Source: Platerodrilus igneus
Lineage: Eukaryota; Arthropoda; Insecta; Coleoptera; Lycidae
Assembly (NCBI GenBank): GCA_036346225.1
Contig: JARFIW010001082.1
Span: 2,790,001-2,854,000 of the forward strand
Direction: 5' to 3'
Length of the DNA stretch: 64,000 bases
A model generated the notes under the pieces. The model searched no databases and was not told the origin of the DNA. It saw only the letters and a list, made by a program, of their open reading frames with translations. This document shows positions 20,571 through 32,400 of this stretch, piece by piece; the first letter of the stretch is position 1, and each line of letters starts with the position of its first letter. The position numbers and the translations under genes are program-made.

Positions 20571-21620
20571 ATAAATTAATGACAAAGAAAGTAACTGCAA
20601 TTAAACATGATATTTATTATAAGCAACTACATGCATTGGAGGGGCAATATTCGCGAATAATGGTAATTGCATAAAAGCATTTACTGGAAAACTATTATTT
20701 CGGCAAATGTTTAAGTGTTGGGGGGATCTTGGCAGCCACAGGTTGCTTAACCCCCCTTCAATAAATCTCAGGGAAATAGGGCATAATATTAGAAAACAAT
20801 ATAAGGGGAACCGAGCTGTATTGCTGTGTGAGAATTTCAGGGAACTATGTAGGTTAGGTTTAGAAAAGAAATAAGTGCAGGTACATGTCCAACCAGTTTT
20901 AAGACGGAAACCCAATGACGAAAAAATAAGCGCAGATAAATCTGATAATTATTATAAACAACTAGTTGTTTGTTGTAAAATATCTGCAACTAATGTTGAC
21001 TGTGCGAAAAGATATATTGGAAAAATATTAAATCAGTAAATGTTCAAGTGCTGGGGAACTTGGCAGCCACAGGCTGCTTACCCCTTCGCAACCACTGAAT
21101 GTCGGAAAATAGGGTATATAATTGTAAAACAATAGAAGGTGACCGAACTGCATCTAACAAGAAAGAACGGCGCCTATGATGAAAGACAACAAACATAGAA
21201 CAAAAAGTTGTTGAAAGCATATGTGTGGAACACAGCACAAACAGTATGCCTACGAAATACGAGCAGTCTGAAAAGCAGACAGAAGAACAGTAACGGCCTT
21301 TGAAATGCCGTGCTTCAGATGTTTGAGGATGGACAGACAAAGGTAATAACAAATAGGTTATAGAAACAGTAAGGGAACAAGGATATCTTTGGGGAAAAAA
21401 TATGAGAAATAGAAGGGCAGAATACGTTCTAAGGCATTTTTGGGGAATAGCATAGGATATATGACAAGCAGAGATAGGAAAAAGAGGTGGATGTAGACCT
21501 AGATCAGATAGCGATAGACGCAGACTGTGCAAATTTTGGGGAAATCTGTAGGTTAGTTCAGAATAGGAAACAATGATGGTACGCGTCTAACCAGTTTCAG
21601 GACTGAAGACCCAATGATGA
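20571..21620 (+). repeat. composite 3' tail of the RTE element
   Basis: After the ORF end come: module 1 (about 20,590-20,760, ending AGCCACAGGTTGCTTA), a fragment of the element's own 3' end (about 20,770-20,930), module 2 (about 20,935-21,100, with AGCCACAGGCTGCTTA), and a longer own-end fragment (21,110-21,620) that restarts in the region equivalent to 20,080 and ends at the true terminus. The target duplication lies outside all of this, so the array moved as part of the element. The inverted copy at 53,690-57,480 has the same order. Confidence 0.8.
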
Positions 21621-21631
21621 TGTCAAAGGTA
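21621..21631. repeat. target-site duplication, right copy
   Basis: TGTCAAAGGTA, identical to 17,307-17,317. Confidence 0.9.
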
Positions 21632-22298
21632 GAAAAATCCTGATTCAAAAGGTTGATTGATTCAGGCCAAGAATGAACTTGGTGTTTAATGTTACTAAAT
21701 CAATTTAAAGCACTAAGCTCCACGCACTAAGAAATAATTGTTGATCCGTACAGTTTCGAGAGACTTTTAAATCATGTATTCGTTCGAGAAAAGAAGTTAA
21801 AGAGATTTTTGAGATATCTGAAACAGTAAGATTATAGATCGGTCCAGATTAGACATCAATGTTTTCTATAGGCAACGATAGGTTATTTAAGTTGGGGGCT
21901 CATGACAGAAGGTTCTAAAGTAACATCTAATCTTTCCAAAATGACACCTTCAATAAGAAGTAGAGCAGACATAAGTTTATTTCGGATTTTATCAAATTTA
22001 TTAGGGTCAGAATTTACCAATAGGTTCAAACACTGTTTTACATGTATTATCAATTGGACACGTACTAATTCTATTTAGGTTGGAAGGGGATCGGTAGATT
22101 AATGATAGTTCTTATTTCTTCAATAGTGTCCTGTATTTCAGCCAAGTCCTTATCGGGATTCATAGAATACGCATTAGAACTACACGAGCTATTTAAATTA
22201 TGAGAGATCACCGTTTGTGCACCCCGTAAAGAGCACAAAACCGCCTCATGCTTGTTTCTGGAAAATGTAAAAGTTCGAGTTTTCCAAGCCCGTTCCAT
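21632..22298 (-). pseudogene. Ty3/gypsy gag, N-terminal part
   Basis: The minus strand opens MERAWKTRTFTFSRNKHEAV at 22,298 with 75 codons open to 22,071, then continues in broken frames toward the RTE insertion. Joined across it, the segment reads DNDYKILSQILLPDP on the far side. No known gag motif is strong; identity rests on position upstream of the zinc knuckle and protease and on the split by the RTE. Confidence 0.5.
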
Positions 22299-22990
22299 TT
22301 AGAATACAGAAAAGTGAATGCGTGCAAAACATAAGTTTTGAAATTAAAACAATTTTTGGCTTTTGGGGAAAACAACGAGTTTGTGAAACATGAATCTTAG
22401 CCCAGTTAGCTATAGTTAAGCAATATTCCTACTTGACATGTATTGGAAAAGCAACGGATATGCATTACTAACAAAGATATTAAAAATATAACACGGTTTG
22501 GTTTATTTTGAACAATAATAGTTACAATGACTTTAAATGAAAGGCCTAAAATTAATTATCAAGTGTAATTATTTTAAAATGGCAAATAAAAGCGTCGTAA
22601 TATCTTGTATGCTTCTTGATGATTGTCAATTCAAGGAAAATCTTGAAAAACAATCTTACTACCACAACTAAAATACTCGCAAATCTCAAGCTTTTTACTA
22701 CACTGTGCTCATAATCACAGTATACTGGAGACTAATTAATAAAAACAATCTTTGTATTATTAGGATTTTATTATTACTAATAACAATATTAATTAATGGT
22801 TTAACAAGAATATTCAATATATAAAATATATTTATAACAAAATTAAATCATAAGTCATATTATAATACAAAAAAGAGTGTCATAATAAAAAATAATTATA
22901 AACTTATTATCTTTGGAATACATGTGCTAGCATTCACCGTTAGTGATGGTTATTTTGTTCCTTAACAAAAACCTATTTTATAAATGAATT
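22299..22990. other. spacer between gypsy remnant and Hip1 3' end
   Basis: AT-rich, no gene. A 5' LTR of the gypsy element would be expected here but no match to sequence downstream of the integrase is visible. The right part is the probable Hip1 3' UTR. Confidence 0.4.
22766..22771 (-). terminator. possible Hip1 polyadenylation signal
   Basis: AATAAA on the minus strand about 235 bases after the Hip1 stop. AT-rich context makes chance occurrence likely. Confidence 0.3.
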
Positions 22991-23003
22991 AAAAATCATA
23001 ACA

Positions 23004-23409
23004 TCATATAGTTACCCATCCTTCTCCCTCTCCTGCTAATTGATAATGATGTCTTCTAAGGGCCGATAGACGAAGTCGTTCTTTGTCTAAATCTTTTTCT
23101 AATTCTAATACTTTTACTTGTGCTTCCATTTCTGACCGTTTTGCCTGATGAAGTGTCATATTTGATGTATCTAATTCTTCCGCATCATCCATTAATTGAC
23201 TACAATCTTTAACCGTGGCAACGACGCCACCAGTGGCAGTTGTTACACTTTTAGAAGCTTGACCTAACTGTTGAAGATTAACACTATGCCTATCTGCCTT
23301 TACTCTACTGGCAACTACCAGCTGTGCAGTAGACGCAGCTATCTCTTGGGATGCAACCACAAGTTGCTCTAATTTACCCTGGCCATTTACTACTTTATCT
23401 GCAGCACTC
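23004..23409 (-). CDS. Hip1: Hip1 exon: C-terminal I/LWEQ end and stop
   Basis: Starts SAADKVVNGQGK, includes the SQEIAASTAQLVVAS core and DKERLRLSALRRHHY, and ends GWVTI-TGA. GTAACT just after GGATGG could instead act as a donor to a further short exon, as the human protein extends past GW, but the stop in frame is the simpler reading. Confidence 0.9.
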
Positions 23410-26400
23410 CTATAAAAACACAATTAATTTCACTTCAACTAAAATTAAACATACAGAAAAAATTTAGCGCCAACAGCAACTGCTTTTGCAGCTGATATAA
23501 AGCCATCGGTCCAGCGATGATTTCGTTTGTAAAATTCCTTAGCACTAGCAGTTCCCTTTCCTTGAGCAACAATCTCTGCTTGGAGTAGCCTAGATTTTTG
23601 CACCAATAGTTTAATCGCTTGCATTAATGTAGTGCAAGAATCTAAAATTTTTTCATTCACTTCCAATTTAATGCCAGAATCAGCAGCTCTTGATTTGCTT
23701 AGCATTTCCTAACAAAGTTTTTCTTGGTAAGAAAATAATTATTATAGTATAAAACAAAACCTGTATTCTATTCGCAGCCTCTTCAATAGCTTTATCCATA
23801 GCAGCAAGTTCATCATCGATCATATCCACTAATTTTTCAGCAGATTCGCCTTGTAATGACCCACTAATAGTTTCTGACAACGAAGCTACTGCTCTAAGTT
23901 TCTCTGTTGCCACATCAATTGACACCACATCAACATTGTTTGTTTTTAAACCTTCCAAAACAACCAACACACTTTCTCCTAATTCTTTACAAACATCTGC
24001 CATTCCTAAAATACCTTTTAGAAAATAGAATTGTCTAAATAAAATACTTACGATCACCGAACATAATATCAGGACTAGTATTTGAAGTTGCACGCCCCTG
24101 CAATAGATAACTAGCAAGTGTGTGTGAAATTTTATTAGCCAGCATTATAACATCTGCTGGTTCAGTGTGTGAAACTGTAATTGCACAGTTTAATACTTCA
24201 GAGCACTCATTTGTTAAAGTCCTGAAGTAGTCTGGACTGCATGAAAGGGCTGCTAATGCTGGGTTGTCTAATTCATCAATGGCATGTTTCATTGAAATTT
24301 GGTTTTCATGCACACATTTTGTAATTATTTTTTTCAATTGATTGGCGTTATCAAAATTTACTAAAACAATTACAAATTCAATTGTGAATTATACATAATC
24401 TAACATTAGTGACATACATAATACAAGGTGTATTCCAAAGTAAACACAACTTTTTCAAAATAGCTCAATTTAGTGGCGTAACCTATTGATGGTTGCCGGC
24501 GTTGGAAAGGCAAATCCTTCACTAAAGCTCTGCCAACTGTACGTTACAATTAGACATGTAAAAAATAAAGTTTTTGCATCGGCGCAACAATAAAATAAAA
24601 AATGTGAACATTAGGCTCTGTTTTAAACTTAATAAAACTTTTACCGAAATGCTTAATTTGAACAAATAATTTTATGGTGATGAGTGTTTATCCTGTAGCA
24701 GAGTCCACAAGTGGTACATGTGCTTTATTTTAAGGATGGTTATGAAGGCATAAATGATAACCAACATGTTGGACCATCAAAATTTGTAATAACCGAAGAT
24801 GCCATCAAAACTATGATTGAATTAATCATAGATTAGTCATAATCTTCATAGAAATTAATGTAAATGCAATTGAATATCTCTAAAACATCAATTTATTCCA
24901 TTTTGATCGAACATTTGGACCTCCAAAAGAAGCATTGACGATTTGTTCTGCACAAATAAATTGATGACCAAAAATTGAGCAGAATTTGACAGTCTAAGAA
25001 TATCATGAAGCAGTCGAAAAAGGACCAAAATTTCTTGTACAACATTATGACTGCTGATGAAACGCGATGCTTTCAATATGATCGAGGAATCAAGCATCAA
25101 AGTGCAGAATGGAAGTGTCCAGATAAACCTAATCCAAAAAAGCTGTTTGGAGAAGTCAAAAGTAAAGACAGTGTTGATTTGTTTATATAATTTGAAGAGA
25201 ACAAATCAAAGCAATTCGTTCCACCTGGCAAAACGATTAATGCTGTTTTATCTTGATGTTTTGCAGGGTTTGATGTGGCATATTCAGCCAGAATATCATG
25301 AAGAAAGAAGTTAGGCCTTGTTGCATGATAATGTGCCATTCTATCACCAACCACTTGCTGTATCACACCTGATATCTACCTATTCGAGAAAATTCATTTG
25401 CCGATGAATGGAAAGCAATATGTCGATGTGGAGGTCATCTTAAAGGCTTGCACAGACATTTTCAAGTAGATCTTTACAGACGACCTAAAACACTCGTTCG
25501 ACCCGTTTCTTGACCATGCAAATCACTGTATAGAGTCTCAAGGAGACTATTTTGAATGAAATAAACGAGTTTTTCCAAAAAAATTTAATAAATCTTCGTT
25601 TTCATTTTGAAAAAGTTCTGTTTACTTTGAAATGCACCTTGAACTTATGCCAATGTACAATTCAAAATTATATTTTTCTTATGTCACATCTTGTACCACA
25701 TCATTACACATGATGATTTACAAATTCTCTGGGGCTACAGAAGTGTTCTAAAAATTATTATAAACAAAATGTTATATACAAACATAAGGATACATTTCTC
25801 CAAATTAAGAGCTATATGAATTTTTAAAGGAAACAACTATTTGTTCAAGATATATTTGATATTAAATTAATGATGGTTACCTTTAATGTGTTCCAATTCC
25901 TATTTCAATATACTTTATGTAATGAATATTAAACACCATGTGTACCAAGTTCCTTAAATTAATATGAGTATTTCTTGAATAATTGTACAAGTAGTTCAAA
26001 ATTTGATTGTATAAGCAACCTAAGTGTTTCAAACTTCTTGTGACAAAATCTAATTCATTAAAGCCTCAAATGCAATTTTCTAATTAGGAGGAAGTCGAAG
26101 ATTTAAGGCGCCAATTAATTGATCGCACCACAATCTTATTTCATTTCTATTCAGGAGATTAATTCTTTAAGAAGCCTTATATGCTTATAAACAACTATAT
26201 ATTCTAAAATCATCTGATTAATTGGCATTCTTCTCAGCAAACCCTTGACAATTTTGGTCTGTTGGTCAGTTCTAGATTAGTGTCTGATTTTGGCACAAAC
26301 CGTTAAATCAAAGACAATTATTGCATGTCAAAATCAAAAATTTAAAAGCCACCTGAAGTCTACAAATTTTGAAAGTAGATTGCATTTCAAATTATAAGCA

Positions 26401-29400
26401 TAACATCTTCCCTTGGTGAGGTATGTGAAATTATTCTAATAGCAGTTCATCATAGTTATTTTCACCTTACTTTTATATTTTCCTAAACATCCACATTGTC
26501 ATAGACCAAGATATAATGTCAACTATGCCACAATCAAAAACGGCTAGTAAGAAACAAAAATGCAAAGGTAACCTTTAAATATAATAAATTTCAGGACTAA
26601 ATTCTAAAATATATCTCTAGATGTGATATGCCACAACTACATAACAATATGAATACAGTGAAAAAATGTAACCTAAAATTGGCCAAACAATTACTAAAGA
26701 AAAACCAAAATTTTCATTACTGTGAAGAAGAGGAAGAGGTAATACAATTTAACTTAAAAAGTAATCTTTGGGTTTTACTAGAAATAAAAATCAGATGCAA
26801 AAGAGTGAAAGAAATTTAAAATGAACAACTTATTATTGAAGCACCCTGTGTAATTTTGATTTCAGTGTAATGTGTAATAGTATTGAATAAGCTAGTGCAA
26901 TAAATAGGAGTTCTATAAAAATAATAAATTTAGAAATCACAAAAGGAGCCTTTTATTTCTGTACAGTACATTTGAAATAGACCTTCAATTTATTAATTAT
27001 TTTAAAAGTCACCAAAAAGAATTTATCTCGCATAATCCTGGATTATTAGTTTAAATCCACATGTTACTAATTTGTTTACATAGTACAAATAATTATATCT
27101 AAATGAAATTTTCCTATTGGTTGTATTATAATTATATCTAAATGAAATTTTCCTATTGGTTATTTCTGAAGTGTTTATTACAAAGTCACAACTGGAGTGG
27201 TTCTAATTTTGTAGTATTGAGAATAGTTGCTAGTGATCGCCCATCCCGAAGATGGCCGAAAATAATTTATTTGAAGTGTCAAATTTTCATTTCTCGAATA
27301 CCTGATTGCTTATCTGGCACGGTTGAGCATTTGTGATTTAACTTGTACCTTGCCTCATGTGTAACCTGGTATGTGAATTTTCTAATTATAAATCCTAAAT
27401 TAACATTTAAATATATTTGTAGATGTGTTATCTAATGGATGAAGAAGTTGTTTCTTCGTTAATCCCATCAAGTATTTATGTTGATGGTAAGATATAGACG
27501 GATTTAATTTTTCCTTTCCACCTCGTGTGAGATTGTCACTCTTGTAACACAACTGAATTTTCTAGGGTCCTTCGGTCAAGTATCCTCCGGTAAAGTATTC
27601 TCCAGTAAAGTATGTTTCTGTAATATGTGTTCCTGTATTATATGTTCCTGTAACATGTGCTCCAATGGATTTATGTGTTCCTGTAACATACGTTTCTCCG
27701 GTCAAATATGCGTCACGCCGACGTGTTTTCTCTCCTTCGGATTTTCCACACGGAAAAGTTGCATGTGCAATTCGCACAACCAGATGATGTAAAATAACAC
27801 TCATCACAAGAATTTTATATTTCGTTTCCTTCTACTTTACATAATGAATGCTCAGTTATTATCTTATTGAAAAATTTCTACAAGTTTAATTTTATGGAAC
27901 AGAAGTCTAAGGATAACATTCGAAGTTGACCACATGTTTTGTTTTGTACCTACACTAGGAGTTCCTCCAACGCAGGATGTTTCAGTTTCCTGGATATTGA
28001 AGGATTCCTGTAAATTAAGTAACTTAGTATTAGTCAGTTACTGATACTACAGGTAATATGAATTTAAAACTTTTACCTTACCGTTTTCTGTTGAAAGAAA
28101 GAGGCCTAACCTCTATTTAAATTTGTCTTTGTCACTACAAATATTTTGTATTGATTATTAATTACCTTTTACTTACCTTAATTGATTTCAAATAGCATTC
28201 TCTAATATATAACCTTATCTTAAATGATTTCTAATATAATTATCTAATACATAACCTAAAAATATGTAAACATTTGAAGCTTCATATGGTGAAAAGGTTT
28301 ATTACTTGAATTTTCATTTCATGTGCATTTTGTTACATGACGTTATTACAATTAGGATCACTTTTTGATTTACTCTCGCATTAAGTAATATTTTGAGTTT
28401 CTAAACAGAGATTATTTACTTTGATTTCTCTATGGAAATTTCTCGTGTACATTTATTAAATATGTGAATTATATCATGTTAAAATATATAGCGATGTCTA
28501 CTACGTTAATGACACAAGCATATATCTTATACATGCCTTTGGAATTATAATAACTTGAGTATTAATATACATATTTAGTCGAATTTCTTTTATCGTGTTT
28601 TAACTTTTGTTTCTCTAAGTTATTTTACAGTTGTGTAAACAGGTGCCTTGATATTTAAATTTTAACATTCAGATATTCTCCAAACATTCCCCTTACCCTG
28701 ATGATTTCAAGTCTCACGCAGCCTCCGAAACCATAAAGGTCGATGCAAGCTGTGCCGAAGTATTTCTTATACTTCGTCGTGTGCTTACTCTTTTTATAAC
28801 ATCGAGAAATGAGTAAGGTGCAACATGATGATTTACAAATTCTCTGGGGCTATAGAAGTGTTCTAAAAATTATTATAAACAAAATGTTGTATACAAACAT
28901 AAGGATACACTTCTCCAAATTAAGAGCTAAATGAATTTTTAAGGAGAAACAACTATTTGTTCAAGATATATTTGATATTAAATTAATGATGGTTACCTAA
29001 ATGTGTTCCATTCCTATTTCAATATACTTTATCGGTACGAATATAAACACCATGTGTACATATTCCTTAATTCAATAATGGTATTCTTGATTAATGTCAC
29101 AATATTCAAAATTTGTTGTATAAGAGCAACCAGTGCTTCAAACTTCTTGTGACAAATAATCTTTACATTCAGCCTCAAATGCAATTTCTAATTAGGGGCA
29201 AGTCAGAAGATTTAAGGCGCCAATTAATTGATCCACCACAATCTATTCATTCTGTTCAGGAGTATTAATTCTTTTAAGAAGCCTATATAGCTTATAAAAA
29301 CTATATATCTAAAATCATCATGTTAATGGCATCTTTCAGCAAACCCTTGACAATTTGCGGTTGTTGGTCAGTTCTAGATTAGTGTCTGATTTTGGCACAA

Positions 29401-32400
29401 ACCGTTAAAAAGTAAAAGACAATTATTGCATGTCAAAATAAAAAAATTTAAAGCCACGCCTGAAGTCTACAAATTTTGAAAGTAGATTGCATTTCAAATT
29501 ATAAGCATAACATCTTCCCTTGGTGAGGTATGTGAAATTATTCTAATAGCAGTTCATCATAGTTATTTTTTCACCTTACTTTTATATTTTCCTAAACATC
29601 CACATTGTCATAGACCAAGATATAATGTCAACTATGCCACAATCAAAAAACGGCTAGTAAGAAACAAAAAATGCAAAGGTAACTTTAAATATAATAAATT
29701 TCAGGACTAAATTCTAAAAATATATCTCTAGATGTGATATGCCACAACTACATAACAATATGAATACAGTGAAAAAAATGTAACCTAAAATTGGCCAAAC
29801 AATTACAAAAAGAAAAACCAAAAATTTTCATTGCGTGAAGAAGAGGAAGAGGTAATACAATTTAACTTAAAAAGTAATCTTTGGGTTTTACTAGAAATAA
29901 AAATCAGATGCAAAAGAGTGAAAGAAATTTAAAATGAACAACTTATTATTGAAGCACCCTGTGTAATTTTGATTTCAGTGTAATGTGTAATAGTATTGAA
30001 TAAGCTAGTGCAATAAATAGGAGTTCTATAAAAAATAATAAATTTAGAAATCACAAAAGGAGCCTTTTATTTCTGTACAGTACATTTGAAATAGACCTTC
30101 AATTTATTAATTATTTTAAAAGTCACCAAAAAGAAAACAAATTTCAATACACTTCTCATGTTTTAAGAAAGCTTTTATACATTAAAAATATTCCATTTAA
30201 TAATAACTAACGTAATTACAAATAGTTACAATGCATGCAGCATGCAATAAAAAAATGGAGTTTTATAAAGTAACACAGATGAAAAACCGTGAGTTTATAA
30301 AATCCACAAAGATCAGATTATACTTGAGACATTGTACAGGTCAATGTACTCATTTATATCTCAGTTATGCGGGGTCAGCAAAAGAAACAATGACAGTAGG
30401 TCATTTTACACATGTCAGGTATATATTAATAGCCTACCCTTTTAATGGCGGGTTGCACAAAACTATACTAATATTTGTCTTGGCAACAATGCAATTTCAA
30501 TTAAATGTATGTATTTTAAAGTTACCTGTAATCGTCGATTAATTTGACAGAAGCCGCCTTGGTGTATTATTACAACTTTCAGTTTTTGTACGTATTTGTT
30601 TGTATTGCTGTAAAAAATTGAAGATAATAAGCAAAGGCGTGCAAATTACACAGTGGAAGAGAAGCAACTACTCATAGAGATATCAGAACGGTAATGTGCA
30701 ATAATCCTAACTCCTACTAGTCGAATTATTTCAGTGTTTACTTCCACGCTTAGTTCTAGCATACAAGCTAATTGGAGTGTGTTGAAGATACCAGCATATA
30801 CTATAAAATAAAAAACTGATGCCGTAACATCCAAACAAGAAAAAGATGCTTGGTTGCACATTGCAATTGAGTTTAATAATTGTGCCACGTCAGGTATTCC
30901 TCAGTGGGTTCAGCCACGGAACCTTTATGATAACTTGGAAGGAATCTTAGGAAGGTCGCTGCTGAAAACAATGTACGTTTATTTATCAAAATCATTATAA
31001 ATTTCAAATGCATTTTTTTCGATTACGTATTATACAAATTTTTAGTGGGGTTCATCATAGTCATCATGTGATGATAGTGATGTATCAGAAATTTTTTAAC
31101 TAATTATAGTACAAGTCTGGCTTATTTTAATATTTACCAGTAATATAATAATATTATATACTGTACTTGTAATTGTTTAGTATTAATTCATTTAAAACTT
31201 GTTTTTGAGTACTATTATAATAAAATACCCTCTAATTGTCACTTTAATCAGCCAAACTTCTCTGATTAGAGTTAATCACCGATTAAGCCATATTTAGCGA
31301 GCTGTCAAATCTTAATCGGCCTTTGTGTAACACTTTATATGATTTAACTGTCAGTTACTTCTAATTAAGGTGTTGTTAAGTTAACCGAACATCATCTATT
31401 TAACCAGAGCTTTGAACAACACGTTCTTATAGTTAATCGGCCGTTAAATATTTAATCGTCCGTTGAGTAGTTAATGGTCCTTTGGGCAACCAACAGTAAG
31501 ATGGATGGGTTGGGATTATGACATAACAAAACAGTTAATTGAACAGAAGAATTTAATTCCTTCAAAGCTATCAACACGAACAGATGGGGAGATAGGCTGA
31601 AAGTAGAGGTTTGGTATGTCGTAACCATCCTATTATAAATGAGGGTCCACATGTTTGAGCACAGATTTTCGGGTTAATCTACAATCCAGAGAAGATTGGG
31701 ACAGTTGTTTCTCAGCAGAATTTGTGGAATTAAAGGCCCGAAGGATATCTCTTGGTTCAATGGAATTTGGGCCCTGAAAGCATTGCCAATGTACGGTGTT
31801 GCATTTTTAAGAACATAATGTTTGGACATTGTGAATTTATTAAGTAATTAAGATATTTAACCATGAAGATTAGATGTATTAAGTATAGACTGCTATTGCA
31901 ATTCTTGTTTAATGTATGTATTTTGTTATAGGAATAATTGTAGGTTACTAACCCGACTATTAACGTAAGTATATTTAAAAATTTGTTTTATGCGTATTTG
32001 TTCATAGAAAGTTTTTAATAACATTGTTGTAGAATAGATTTAAGCCAGGTCGGTGGACAATAGTTTCTTTGTTCAGAGGTGGCAATTTAGGAAGAAATCC
32101 ATTTCAATATCTCGAAATTTACAATCACCTGGTTTGCACATCGGCTGGAAGATATCCTATTAACCCAGATGTCATTGGCACCCTTTTATTTTGTCAGATT
32201 GAAAACCTAATAATAACCCAGCTTGAAATTGCACCTAAGTGAAATTTCAATGAATACGTTAGATATTATTTTTGGTAATATACATTAAATTAAATTTTAA
32301 AAAAGCATTTTTTATACACTAATTCTTAAGTTAGAAAACAACTATAATGTAAACAAGTTTAGACTTACCTTGTAATGATAAGGCACGATATAATAGACTA

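Larger units (their letters stand above)
17318..21620 (+). mobile_element. complete RTE-clade LINE inserted in the gypsy gag
   Basis: A 4,303-bp non-LTR retrotransposon with 11-bp target duplications at both ends. Order: structured 5' end (17,318-17,416), leader, AP-type endonuclease (17.73-18.45 kb), linker, reverse transcriptase (19.0-19.9 kb), C-terminal region (to about 20,570), then a composite 3' tail ending CTGAAGACCCAATGATGA. The endonuclease-RT layout, the opening RVGAWNVRTM and the ATGATGA-type end fit the RTE clade (insect 'craniofacial development protein 2-like' sequences come from such elements). Two or more frameshifts (near 17,945 and 19,445, more after 19,600) make this copy defective. 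Confidence 0.9.

Noticed and set aside
26518..26740. Two exon-like pieces that could form a nested gene (MSTMPQ... and MPQLHNN...)
   Set aside because: Splicing the first GT to the next AG gives a stop within about 10 codons, and the second copy at 29.6 kb is frame-broken. Kept only as a question.
28757..28777. Perfect 8-bp hairpin CGAAGTAT/ATACTTCG
   Set aside because: Isolated, no T-run or conserved context; expected by chance at this scale.
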